NCBI RefSeq assembly: GCF_002435945.1
Contig: NZ_DIXC01000029.1
Location: 1-62,688 of the forward strand
Origin: Mesotoga sp. UBA6090
Lineage (GTDB): Bacteria > Thermotogota > Thermotogae > Petrotogales > Kosmotogaceae
Length of the DNA stretch: 62,688 bases
Direction of reading: 5' to 3'
In this document: positions 45,701 through 54,891 of the stretch, piece by piece
How the letters are laid out: each line of letters begins with the position of its first letter
Numbering within the stretch: position 1 is the stretch's first letter
Translations under genes and position numbers: made by a program
Notes under the pieces: generated by a model
Told to the model about the DNA's origin: nothing
The model's input: only the letters and a program-made list of their open reading frames with translations
The model's database searches: none

Positions 45701-46596
45701 ACAGTACCGATCTCACTGCAGTTCAGGTCTGGTTTGATCAGGATTCATTTGGAGAAGAGGCATTTCGCAGAAAGATGAGGGACTATGTGGCCGAGGCTTC
45801 TCTGTCATGGAAGGGAAGGAACCACATTGTGGTCTTCCCCGAGTTCTTTGCGACCTTTCTTTACCCATCCTTTAGGAAGCTGAGCTTCGAGGAGACGACC
45901 GCAAAGACTCTTGTAAAATATGCGATCAAGAACATGGGGCTTTCCTTCAATCCCTTCAAGAAGGCCTTTCTGAGAGACGCTCTTGAGATCGAAGCCTACT
46001 ATCGTGATGTCTTCGAAAGCATGGCAAAGGAGTTCGGTACGTATCTTCTTGCGCCTTCGATCCTGCTCCCGGTTGTCGACACGGAATCAGAGAAAGGGAG
46101 ATTCATCCGTGATGGAAAGCTCTACAACCTCGCCTACTTCTTCAACCCTTCGGGAAAAGTTGTAACAAAGGCTTTCAAACACAATCTCACTAAAGCCGAG
46201 AGTTCCATTATCTTTTCCAGAGGAGAGCAAGAACATAACGTCGTGCACACCGAGATAGGAGTGATTGGTATTGCAATCTGCTATGACATGTTCTTTCAGA
46301 GTGAAATAGAGAAACTGGATGCCGCAGGTTGTGAAACCGTTCTTGTTCCTTCATGCAACTTCGCCTTTTGGAAGGGAAAATTGAGTGGCTCAACGCAAGA
46401 AAGGATCTGGTTTCGTGACGGGCCAATCAAGGCATCATCAGGTAGAGAGAAGATTCGCTATCTCATGAATCCAATGGCGACTGGAATTGTCGGCAGAGAC
46501 AGAGCGCAAGGGATTTCTTCCATCTGGTACAGGGGAAGGGCGCTTGCCGTTGCCAGAGAATTCGATAGGGAAGAGATTCTCAATTTTACGACTTAA
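45697..46596 (+). CDS. Carbon-nitrogen hydrolase (nitrilase superfamily)
   Basis: Enzyme of 299 residues. The Glu-Lys-Cys triad is visible: Glu49 in VVFPEFF, a Lys in AFKHNLTKAE (about 160) and the nucleophile Cys in IGIAICYDMFF (about 192). Members cleave amide or nitrile bonds in amines, amidases and carbamoyl compounds; substrate is unknown. Its ATG overlaps the stop of the small membrane protein gene, suggesting a link to the membrane. Confidence 0.86.
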   Translation: MNSTDLTAVQVWFDQDSFGEEAFRRKMRDYVAEASLSWKGRNHIVVFPEFFATFLYPSFRKLSFEETTAKTLVKYAIKNMGLSFNPFKKAFLRDALEIEAYYRDVFESMAKEFGTYLLAPSILLPVVDTESEKGRFIRDGKLYNLAYFFNPSGKVVTKAFKHNLTKAESSIIFSRGEQEHNVVHTEIGVIGIAICYDMFFQSEIEKLDAAGCETVLVPSCNFAFWKGKLSGSTQERIWFRDGPIKASSGREKIRYLMNPMATGIVGRDRAQGISSIWYRGRALAVAREFDREEILNFTT

Positions 46597-46751
46597 AGTG
46601 GTGTGTTTTATTAGCAATCCCCATCGCAGTCCACTCTAGCTTTTGAGACTGGGATTCCCCTTCCTTTAACACTTAGTTTGGAAGTCAAGAATTAGGAGTC
46701 TGTACAATTCTTTTGTTGTGATACTTTGAAGATATCCTAAGGAGGAATGTT

Positions 46752-47699
46752 ATGAGAATCACTGTCGTTCATGACATACCGCTCGATTTCCATCATCAAG
46801 AGATGGTCAATAGTGTTATGAACTCACTCGAGAAAGGCTTTGAAGTTGATTCGAGACCATTTGAGATCGATACTGTCGGCAGGCTTAGAGGCACTGATCT
46901 CGTATTCAATCTAACTACGGATATGGGCAATGTCGAGAGGCAGGTCCATCTTCCGGCCGTACTGGATCTTCTGGGAGTACCCTTTACCGGCTCGGGAACT
47001 ACGGCTAACGCTCTTTGTATAAACAAGACACTCACAAAGTTAATTATGAAGGCCTACGGAATATCCACTCCCGAATTCTTTTCGGTTCGTCCCGGAGATA
47101 CAGCTGACAACCTTCCGTTCAGACCTGCAATCGTTAAACCCGTTAAGGAAGGCGGTGCAAAGGGTATCTGGAAGGACTCGGTTGTGGAAAGCGTTGATGA
47201 CATGCAGAAGGCAGTTTCACGTATTCACGAGAGCTTCGAACAGGCCGCTCTAGTTGAGAGATTCATTGAAGGAAGGGAGTTCACCGTTGGAATTGTTGGC
47301 AGTGAAGTTCTTCCGATCATGGAGATAGATTTCTCGTCGTTGCCAGATCACCTTGAAACTTTCTATTCATACAGGGTGAAACAGTTCCACGGTGACGAGA
47401 CGAATTACATCTGTCCTGCGAAGATCTCACAGAGAAAGGAAACAGCTATAAGCGAGCTCTCGATGAGAGTCTTCGAGGTGCTCGATCTGAAGGACTATTG
47501 CCGTATCGATTTTAAGATTGACGAAGAAGGTAAGATCTACTTTCTGGAGGTCAATTCCCTTCCTCTCCTCGTTCCAGACTACTCCGATATCGTCAAGATG
47601 GCCGAGGCCAAGGGGTGGAGCTACGGCGATCTCATTAACAGGATCGTCGCTTCAGCAATAAATAGATATAGAATCGGGGAAGAAAATGGGAGTCTATGA
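46752..47699 (+). CDS. D-Ala-D-Ala ligase-like ATP-grasp enzyme
   Basis: Enzyme of 315 residues with the D-Ala ligase order: N-terminal Rossmann-like domain, GSGTTANALCINKTLTK around the first grasp, FRPAIVKPVKEGG for ATP binding, FIEGREFTVGIVG, and metal ligands DFKIDEEGKIYFLEVNS. It joins a carboxylate to an amine with ATP. It may be a peptidoglycan ligase or a paralogue for another dipeptide. Its neighbour is an amidohydrolase with overlapping start, so a catabolic or peptide-related role is possible. AAGGAGGA precedes ATG 46752. Confidence 0.85.
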   Translation: MRITVVHDIPLDFHHQEMVNSVMNSLEKGFEVDSRPFEIDTVGRLRGTDLVFNLTTDMGNVERQVHLPAVLDLLGVPFTGSGTTANALCINKTLTKLIMKAYGISTPEFFSVRPGDTADNLPFRPAIVKPVKEGGAKGIWKDSVVESVDDMQKAVSRIHESFEQAALVERFIEGREFTVGIVGSEVLPIMEIDFSSLPDHLETFYSYRVKQFHGDETNYICPAKISQRKETAISELSMRVFEVLDLKDYCRIDFKIDEEGKIYFLEVNSLPLLVPDYSDIVKMAEAKGWSYGDLINRIVASAINRYRIGEENGSL

Positions 47700-48972
47700 A
47701 GAGATCCTCGATTACATAAGGCAGATCCCGGTGATCGACACTCACGAACACCTGGTCCATTCGGAAGATTTGCTCGTGGGGCGAGACGATGTTCTCCAGG
47801 AGTTCCTCATTCACTATATGAACTCTGATCTGATTTCTTCAGAACTCGACCAAGAGATCTTGGCCATCGCCAAAGATAGTGAGAGAGATCTAGTCCAGCG
47901 CTGGGAACTTATCGAACCTTACTGGGAGTTCTGCAGGCACACTGGTTACGGAAGGGCGCTCGATGATTCGGTAAGAGAGATATACGGGATCGACGGAATA
48001 AGGGGTTCAACCATAGAGGAGCTCGGAGAGAAATTTAGGGAAGCAAACAGACCGGGGCACATGAGAGAGATCCTGAAGGGTCTATGTAACATAGAACTTG
48101 CGATAATAGATCCCTAGACCGGTCGATTCGAATGCGACAGGAGCCTTTTCAGGAGGGTCTGGCAGCCACAAAACTACATTATTCCTATGCCACCGGAATT
48201 CGATATAATAGGATGGCTGGAGGAGACCTACGCCACAGAAATAAGATCGCTCAACGACTGGCTCCAAGTCTTCGAAAGGGAGTTAGACGAGAATCTTTCG
48301 AACGGCATCGTTGGTCTGAAGAGCGTTCTGGCCTACCAAAGGCCGATTAGATTTGAAGAAGTGGATTTCGACGATGCCGAAGCAGCGTTTCGTAAGGCCC
48401 TTGAAGAAAGGAACAGAAGACGTCCCTGTCGAAACAAAGGCCTCTTGATTCCCGAAACAGTGCAGGATTACGTGAGGCATCACACACTTTCCGCGGCAAA
48501 TGAACGTGGTCTTTTCATTCAGTTTCACACCGGGCTCCTTGAAGGTAATCGTGGAATACTAAGCAATTCTAATCCCGAACTACTAGAAAATCTCTTTTCA
48601 AAATATTCGCGAGTGAAATTCGACCTCTTTCACATTGGATATCCTTACTGGGGAGTCACTGCGGCTCTTGCCAAAACCTATCCAAACGTCTTCATTGACA
48701 TGTGCTGGTCTCACATCATATCGCCGGTTTCTGCGCGGAACGCTTTGAGCGACTTTCTAGATGCTGTGCCTTACAACAAGATAATGGGCTTTGGTAGAGA
48801 TTATGCAATCGTTGATGCGATCTACGGCCATCTAAAGATCGCGAGAGAAAACATTGCCCTAGTCCTCGAGGGGAAGATCAGAGATCGAACTCTTACTGTT
48901 TCACAAGCGATAACAATCGCCGAACGACTTCTCCATGACAATCCGAAAGAAGTCCTTTTGAACAATCTATGA
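47686..48972 (+). pseudogene. Metal-dependent amidohydrolase interrupted by one in-frame TAG
   Basis: Two halves of one amidohydrolase share a single reading frame, separated only by TAG at 48115-48117 (context IIDP-stop-TGRFECDR). The first half has the metal motif IDTHEHL (His20, His22). The second has FIQFHTG, FDLFHIGYP, IDMCWSH and GFGRDYA, all consistent with the amidohydro_2 family. Nothing else is damaged. The gene starts 14 bp inside the ligase gene, so they are coupled. A recent nonsense mutation, a sequencing error or suppression are possible. Substrate unknown. Confidence 0.85.
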
Positions 48973-49027
48973 TCTGTGAAGCAGTCTCAGAAAAGACGGT
49001 TTTGGAGAACAAGAAGGTGGAGATCAC

Positions 49028-49732
49028 TTGACACATGAGGAGAGGTACAACTTGGCTCTGGAGATTTCCAGAAAGATTTCGAGAGAGATTGATGAAAATC
49101 TAATTTGCAGGCTGTATGGTTCTACCTCAAGAGGGACCGATACTCACTGGTCGGATCTAGAAATGCTTATGATAACCAGAGAAGAGGTTCCCAAGAAAAC
49201 CTTTCTCGATGGCTTTGTCCCAGTCACTATAAATTCGATAACCGAAAACAGACTTTGCAGAATACTCGAGGAACCGGGAGTTGAATGGCCATTCTATGCT
49301 GGACTGGTAAAGAACCTTGTCGTACTGGAGGGTGATGGATCGAAGCCGGAGCAGTATTATGATCTCGCTTGCCGTGTTCCTGAAGAGAAGTTCAGGAGGG
49401 CTTTGAAGGAGAATCTCTCGGAGCTCGTATTCGAGTCTTGCGGGAGAATCTTCTCCTGTATTTCAAGGAAGAGATACGAGGATATTTACTGCGCAATGAT
49501 AGAGACCCTGCTAGAAATGAAAACCGCTCTTTGCCTTCTGAATTGTACGCACGTGAATTATGACTACTTCGAAGGGTTGCAGGAGAGTTTCATGTTCAAG
49601 AAGTTGCCAGAACGCTATCCCGTTTTGGCAAACAGATTGTGGAAGAGCAGGAGTCCGTTCCCCATTGTAAATGACTCCAGAGAGCTTTTAAAAAACTATC
49701 TCTCTCTTTTGAGAGAAGAACGACTTCTCTAA
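49028..49732 (+). CDS. Nucleotidyltransferase-fold protein
   Basis: Protein of 234 residues. The N-terminal RLYGSTSRGTDTHWSDLEMLM carries GS and a DxE/D-type metal pair of the pol-beta nucleotidyltransferase fold, as in kanamycin nucleotidyltransferase and MNT antitoxins. The C-terminal part is helical. It could modify an antibiotic or another small molecule; no HEPN partner is adjacent. TTG 49028 is chosen: AAGGTGGAGATCAC lies just before it. Confidence 0.72.
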   Translation: MTHEERYNLALEISRKISREIDENLICRLYGSTSRGTDTHWSDLEMLMITREEVPKKTFLDGFVPVTINSITENRLCRILEEPGVEWPFYAGLVKNLVVLEGDGSKPEQYYDLACRVPEEKFRRALKENLSELVFESCGRIFSCISRKRYEDIYCAMIETLLEMKTALCLLNCTHVNYDYFEGLQESFMFKKLPERYPVLANRLWKSRSPFPIVNDSRELLKNYLSLLREERLL

Positions 49733-49789
49733 ACGTGACAGAGATCTACCTGCGAACTTGACGTTTGATTGTATGAAAACCCCTACGGT

Positions 49790-49990
49790 TTAAGGCACGT
49801 AACCGGTATCTGTGACCCATAAACTGATGTTGTCGAACATGATATACGAGTAGTTGTCATTGCTGGTGGACATTCTTACCCAATTTGTTTCAGAGGGAAC
49901 CGGTGTGAAAGAAATGGTCTTGTCTAGATCTTCTAAAGATATAATCAGGTTGTGAAAGTCTGAAGCAAAATTGACGCAGAGGTGAGCAGA
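49790..49990 (-). pseudogene. C-terminal remnant of an exported beta-rich protein
   Basis: The minus strand reads as a beta-sandwich-like tail (ISFTPVPSETNWVRMST, then IMFDNISLWVTDTGYVP) ending at a stop at 49790. It resembles the end of carbohydrate-binding or discoidin-like modules but has no start or full domain. The right end overlaps the start of the next gene on the other strand. A chance pattern cannot be excluded. Confidence 0.35.
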
Positions 49991-51210
49991 TGACATCACG
50001 TGAAAGAATCCTTGGCACTCTGGGCCACACCGAACCTGACCGCGTTCCCATCGATCTGGGAGGGATGAGGTCGACCGGCATTCATGTCAAGGCTTACAGA
50101 AGACTTGCAGATTATCTTGGTTACTGTGATCTTCCAGTAAAGGTTTTCGATGTTCATCAGATGCTTGCCTTTGTCGATGAGGAGATCAGAAGAGAAGTCC
50201 ATTCCGATGCGATAGAACTCAAGAGATTGAACGGAGGCTTTGGAACTAGAATCGATTCCTGGATCAGGCGAGACATCTTCGAAGATGGGTCGAGATACCT
50301 CTTTCCGGATGGATTCGACCCCAGAGTGAAAGAGGACGGTTCGCTCGTAATCGAGAGGGACGGTATCGAAGTTGCGACAATGCCCCGAGGTGGCCACTAC
50401 TTCGACAGGAGTTACTTTCCCCTGGCCCATGCCGAGAGCGAAGAGGAGATCTCGGCGCTTGTTCTGCCAAAATTGACTGGCGAGGAAATTGAGTTCCTGA
50501 AAGTTCAGCTAACGGGAATACGCAAATCAACAGACTGCGCCGTAATCGGGGCCTTCGGGGGAAACTTCCTCGAGGCGGGCCATTCAATGTTCGGGTACCA
50601 GGAGTTCATGGAGAGATTGATAACCGACCTCCCTCTCATGGAGTATTTCCTTGACCGACTTCTCGAAAGTTATCAGATAGATCTAGAAAGATATCTCGCC
50701 GCCGTCGGAGATGAGATAGATATCATCCAAATTGGCGACGATTACGGTACTCAGGGAAACACGGCCATATCTCCAAGAGTCTTCAGATCTATTTTTAAAC
50801 CCAGGTTGAAAGCTGTGTGTGACTTCATACACTCAAGAAAGCCGGAGTTATTTATCTTCCTGCATTCTTGTGGGTCCATCTATCCATTCATTCCGGATTT
50901 TATCGATGCCGGTATCCAGATACTGAATCCCGTTCAGACAAACGCTAGAAACATGGAGCCTGAAAAGCTGAAGCGGGAATTCGGGAAGGACATAGTCTTC
51001 TGGGGAGGCGGCTGTGAAACTCAACACACACTTCCTTTTGGAAGCCTCAAAGAAGTCGAAGATGATGTCAAGAAGAGAATAGATATTTTCGCGCCTGGTG
51101 GAGGCTTTGTCTTTGCGCCTATTCACAATATTCAGAGCGAAATACCTCCTGAGAAAATCAAAATGCTCTTTGACTGCGCATACGAATACGGTTCTAGTAA
51201 TGCCCAATGA
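49990..51210 (+). CDS. URO-D superfamily methyltransferase (corrinoid type) A
   Basis: Cytosolic TIM-barrel enzyme of 406 residues of the uroporphyrinogen decarboxylase superfamily, closer to corrinoid methyltransferases (MtaA/MtbA) than to HemE in length and motifs. A zinc-type HxC is visible in FIFLHSCGS and a further Cys in WGGGCETQ; the last canonical Cys position reads FAPIHN instead. GAGGTGAGC precedes ATG 49990. It starts the corrinoid gene group that continues to 59.6 kb. It could be the substrate-side (methyl donor) enzyme, since the other two URO-D genes are nearby. Confidence 0.85.
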   Translation: MTSRERILGTLGHTEPDRVPIDLGGMRSTGIHVKAYRRLADYLGYCDLPVKVFDVHQMLAFVDEEIRREVHSDAIELKRLNGGFGTRIDSWIRRDIFEDGSRYLFPDGFDPRVKEDGSLVIERDGIEVATMPRGGHYFDRSYFPLAHAESEEEISALVLPKLTGEEIEFLKVQLTGIRKSTDCAVIGAFGGNFLEAGHSMFGYQEFMERLITDLPLMEYFLDRLLESYQIDLERYLAAVGDEIDIIQIGDDYGTQGNTAISPRVFRSIFKPRLKAVCDFIHSRKPELFIFLHSCGSIYPFIPDFIDAGIQILNPVQTNARNMEPEKLKREFGKDIVFWGGGCETQHTLPFGSLKEVEDDVKKRIDIFAPGGGFVFAPIHNIQSEIPPEKIKMLFDCAYEYGSSNAQ

Positions 51211-51242
51211 ACAGACGGCTTTTCTTGTCGACTCTGGATGGC

Positions 51243-52202
51243 CTATTCCGACCGATAGTCCCTTCCCGTCCTCACGAATGCAGCGATGTTCTCTGGAGGG
51301 GTTTCCAGTGGTATATCGCAACCGGAACTCAAAATGAAGTTGGGTACGTTCTTCATTTTCTCTAGAAGGTTTGCAGTTTCTCTTTCAACTTCTTCTTCGT
51401 TTGACTGCAGAAAGACCTTAACCGGATCTATATTACCGATAAGGAAGACATCTTCGGGAACTCTAGCCGCTGCTGCCTTCAGGTCCACCATGCTGTCGAG
51501 GCTCAGTCCATAGGCGCCGCTGGCGCCCATAGGTTCCACTATGTGTTCTGTGTCTCCACAGATGTGATAAATCAAGGGTTTTGAAAGATCGGATCTGAGC
51601 CTTTCAAAATGAGGAAGCGCGAAACGTCTGAACTGTCTCTTAGACAAAAGCACCGCCGTCGGTTCGAGAACGGCTATCATGTCCGTGCCGTGGTCGATTA
51701 GCGCTCTCGAGTATTCATGTACAACCCTTGCGCAGAAGTCTATTACACTCCCTGCAAAATCCGGCTCTTCTATCAGTTTCATACAGAGGTCTGTAACCCC
51801 AACTAGTTCTCCTGCAAGGCTAAGTGGACCGATAACATAGCTGCCCCTCTTTCCCGGCAGTTCTCTTGCCATTTTATCAGCAACTTCTGTGAAGACCGGC
51901 ATTCTCCCGGATACTCCCCTCCAGGAGTTCTCAAGAGAGTACAGCTCGTCCTGCCCCTTTATGGGATGTTCCTTAACGTAGGGATTGTCATCCTCAGGGA
52001 AACCGATCTCCAGTCCAAGCGCCTCGGCTTCGACGGTCAGGTCCATCATGAAGAAGATCCCGTCGGGCTGAAATTCCTCCATAAGTTTGGCCAAAGAATT
52101 AAACTGGATTTCCGCATTCGTGAGATTCTCTTTAAGCTTTGTTCCCGTCAGTCTTGCGCCCGGCGCGCCGAGCAAAGGTATGATTGATCTATTGAAAGCC
52201 AT
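51243..52202 (-). CDS. URO-D superfamily methyltransferase (MtaA/MtbA-like) B
   Basis: Enzyme of 319 residues with the complete zinc triad of methylcobamide methyltransferases: HIC in LIYHICGDT and the late Cys in LSSGCDIPLETPPENI. This is the type that moves a methyl group between a corrinoid protein and a thiol or other acceptor. A methanogen would use coenzyme M; the bacterial acceptor is probably tetrahydrofolate or another thiol, so the name is by similarity only. GAGGGAGGGA precedes ATG 52202 and the RACo-like gene stops 3 bp upstream, so they are in one operon. Confidence 0.88.
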   Translation of the reverse strand: MAFNRSIIPLLGAPGARLTGTKLKENLTNAEIQFNSLAKLMEEFQPDGIFFMMDLTVEAEALGLEIGFPEDDNPYVKEHPIKGQDELYSLENSWRGVSGRMPVFTEVADKMARELPGKRGSYVIGPLSLAGELVGVTDLCMKLIEEPDFAGSVIDFCARVVHEYSRALIDHGTDMIAVLEPTAVLLSKRQFRRFALPHFERLRSDLSKPLIYHICGDTEHIVEPMGASGAYGLSLDSMVDLKAAAARVPEDVFLIGNIDPVKVFLQSNEEEVERETANLLEKMKNVPNFILSSGCDIPLETPPENIAAFVRTGRDYRSE

Positions 52203-52205
52203 TCC

Positions 52206-53984
52206 TTATCCCTCCCTCAAGGCAAGATTGTCAACGAAGATCTCGTTGAAATCCTTTCTACCAGATAGTTCAACATAATATATCTTGTTACTAAGATTTT
52301 CCGCTCTCTCTCGAATCCCGCTATCCAGAAGTGCCAGAACTGCCCCGAGACCGGCCGCATTACCGACGGGTGAAACTCTTTCGACTGGCACTTTGGGAAG
52401 CATGCCTATTCGCAGAGCATTCTCGGGGTCGATGTAGTTTCCGAAGGCTCCGGCAAGCAAAATCCTGTCGATGTCTCGTGTCTCGATGCCGGCCCGGTCC
52501 ATCAAGACGGATATTCCCGCTCGAATAGCTGCCTTTGCAAGCTGCACTTCACGAATATCTCTCTTGTTTATCCGCACTCTACCCTCTGGGCTGCCCAGCT
52601 CGAAGTATTCTCTTTTGATTCGTCCCGATTCGCCCAGAATACCCGCATCTATCATTACAGCAATCGCGTCTATCAATCCCGAACCACAGATGCCAGAAGC
52701 ATTCGAACCATTCACTGTACTGAACCCGATACCTTCTCCACTGAACCACACATGATCTACCGCTCCAGGCCTGGCAATAGTTCCTTGGCTTATATTGCCT
52801 CCTTCGAATGCCGGACCTGCCGCAGTAGAGCAGGCGAAGATTTTGTCGCCCCTTTTGAGGGCCATCTCCCCGTTGGTTCCGATGTCTACAAGGAGAACGT
52901 TGCCGGAATCTTCGACAAATCCCGACGAGAGAATACCGGCCGTGATGTCCGAGCCCACATAGGCTGAGATTCCGGGCATTATGTAGATTTTCGAATTTGG
53001 AATGGACTCTTCTAGATCCAGTTCCTGCGCCTCGAATACCTTCCCTCCTGTGAATGCCGGTATGAAGGGTGAGGAGGCGATTCTCTCGGGGTTTATTCCG
53101 AGAAGGATATGGATCATCGTCGTGTTTCCCACTATCGAAGTATCGTAGATCCTTTCCCTAGATACTGCGCTTTCTTTGCAAAGATCGTCGATCAGCTTAT
53201 TTAGTGTTGTCAAAACTGTCGTTCTTAGTTCATCGATTCCCTTATCTCTCTTTATTGTGTAATCGATCCTGGAAATAACGTCTTGACCATATGCAGACTG
53301 GAGATTGGGAGCAGATCGAACCGCAACGATCTCTCCCGACTTTAGATCTACCAGGTAAACCGCGAGAGTTGTCGTGCCTACGTCAATCGCTACGCCGAAG
53401 ATGCTACTTTCATCCAAGAAAGGTAGTATGTCGATTACTTCGCTTCCGTACATGACCGCCCGGCCTCTGTAGTCTATCTCTCTTATGATATGGGGAAGCC
53501 TTCTCAGAAGATTCAATCTGTCAATTCGTGGTCTTTCGGTAACGAGAGCACTCATCAGCCTTGAATAGTCTGAAGTCTGGTCATAAATATCCGGCCTCGA
53601 AAGAGAAAACTCTTCGAGTCTAACCTGTGGAGATATCTCCCGTACCAAGACCTTCGGAAGAGGCGGTTTGGAAACTGCAGAATTCACTGCCAGGTTCTCC
53701 GTTTTGACTCTGATATTGGCCATGACTTTGAACTGGCAGCTCAGCCTGTATCCTGCCGCAATCTCTTCTCGTGTCAGAAGTCTTGTCTCGGTAAGGGTGA
53801 GCGGAAAGGCCTCGCTTCCTTCAGTCACAAGGGTCTTGCACTTCCCGCAGTTTCCCTTCCCACCACATATAGCATTTACTGGCTGGGATTCTCTCCTCAG
53901 AAGGTCTAGCAAAAGTTCGCCTCCCTTTGCTGTCGCCGTTTCTTGCGAAGGCAGGAATGTGACCTTATGCACTGCTTCTTTCAT
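52206..53984 (-). CDS. RACo-like reductive activator of corrinoid proteins (ferredoxin plus ASKHA)
   Basis: Protein of 592 residues. An N-terminal plant-type [2Fe-2S] domain has Cys40, Cys46, Cys49 and Cys83 (CGGKGNCGKC then SCQF). A linker (about 95-200) follows, then an ASKHA ATPase domain beginning AIDVGTTTLAVYLVDL with a second LLVDIGTNGEMALK. This is the DUF4445/RACo layout. Such proteins use ATP to drive electron transfer that rescues inactive Co(II) corrinoid to Co(I). It sits between the URO-D genes and the corrinoid protein, in line with that role. It is followed closely by URO-D gene B. Confidence 0.9.
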   Translation of the reverse strand: MKEAVHKVTFLPSQETATAKGGELLLDLLRRESQPVNAICGGKGNCGKCKTLVTEGSEAFPLTLTETRLLTREEIAAGYRLSCQFKVMANIRVKTENLAVNSAVSKPPLPKVLVREISPQVRLEEFSLSRPDIYDQTSDYSRLMSALVTERPRIDRLNLLRRLPHIIREIDYRGRAVMYGSEVIDILPFLDESSIFGVAIDVGTTTLAVYLVDLKSGEIVAVRSAPNLQSAYGQDVISRIDYTIKRDKGIDELRTTVLTTLNKLIDDLCKESAVSRERIYDTSIVGNTTMIHILLGINPERIASSPFIPAFTGGKVFEAQELDLEESIPNSKIYIMPGISAYVGSDITAGILSSGFVEDSGNVLLVDIGTNGEMALKRGDKIFACSTAAGPAFEGGNISQGTIARPGAVDHVWFSGEGIGFSTVNGSNASGICGSGLIDAIAVMIDAGILGESGRIKREYFELGSPEGRVRINKRDIREVQLAKAAIRAGISVLMDRAGIETRDIDRILLAGAFGNYIDPENALRIGMLPKVPVERVSPVGNAAGLGAVLALLDSGIRERAENLSNKIYYVELSGRKDFNEIFVDNLALREG

Positions 53985-54189
53985 TACTTATCCTCTCTCC
54001 TCATCGGTATCATCGATTCTATCTGCCTGTCCGTTCACTCGAGAACTACACTTCAGCAGGCTCTTTCTTGGCAGCGGTCTTTCCAAACAACGGTGCCCTA
54101 AGAAATGATTTGTTCTGCTCTTACTACCTCTCATCACAAACCCCTAACCTTTTCGGTGAGAGTGGCCTGCTTATGCAGACTGGGCTATT

Positions 54190-54891
54190 CTATTCAAGGG
54201 AGTCCCTCAGCTTCCGATCAAATGGTGCGCTTCTGTAATGACAGTTGACCCTTCTGCAGACCATACAGCTCCTGTAATCCTTCTCGGATTGAAAGGCAAT
54301 TCCCGAAATCGACTTGGTCGGAATCATGAGAAAAGATTCCTTCAGTTCGACCCCAATCTCTTCCTTCACATTACCAATCAAGGAAAACAATTCCTTCTGC
54401 TGCTGCAAAGGCCAGATCTCTGCATCTCCCGAACCCGGAGACATCCAGACGAGTCTCTCAACCAAATTTCTTCTGGAAGCCTCTTTCCTGAAAAACTCCA
54501 CCGCCTCATGAAGAACGTACTCTTTGACACTATCCCAAAGGAACGCTTCCAGGAAATCTCTACGATCTAGCGGGTACTCTTCAAGCTCTCTGCCTGAAGT
54601 TACAACGAAGGGTAAGACCCTACCCACAGATTCGAGTTTTCGAGATAACAACGCGCTCTTAAAGACCACGCCTCCTACCGAGATAGAATCTTCGACAGAA
54701 CCGTCAATGAAAACAGTTCTGTAGATCGCCTTTGGTTTGCCGAACTCACGAGCAAAGTCGGCCATCTTATCAAGATTGTACGCCTCCTGAGAACCTGGTC
54801 TTATCCTCAGGAGTCTCTGAAGGCTTTCACTATCAACACTGAAAGGTATCTCTCTCAGTACGGTAATATCTTCATCTCTGTCAATCATCAT
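54190..54891 (-). CDS. Stand-alone MetH-activation-domain-like protein
   Basis: Protein of 233 residues resembling the vitamin B12-dependent methionine synthase activation domain (helmet-like alpha/beta with C-terminal residues). The tail CMVCRRVNCHYRSAPFD holds three Cys in CxxCxxxxC and is a feature of corrinoid-linked relatives. It probably helps reactivate a corrinoid protein or binds its lid domain with AdoMet. Its ATG overlaps the URO-D gene C stop by 4 bp (ATGA), so the two are co-translated. A gap of about 205 bp without features separates it from the RACo-like gene. Confidence 0.75.
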   Translation of the reverse strand: MMIDRDEDITVLREIPFSVDSESLQRLLRIRPGSQEAYNLDKMADFAREFGKPKAIYRTVFIDGSVEDSISVGGVVFKSALLSRKLESVGRVLPFVVTSGRELEEYPLDRRDFLEAFLWDSVKEYVLHEAVEFFRKEASRRNLVERLVWMSPGSGDAEIWPLQQQKELFSLIGNVKEEIGVELKESFLMIPTKSISGIAFQSEKDYRSCMVCRRVNCHYRSAPFDRKLRDSLE

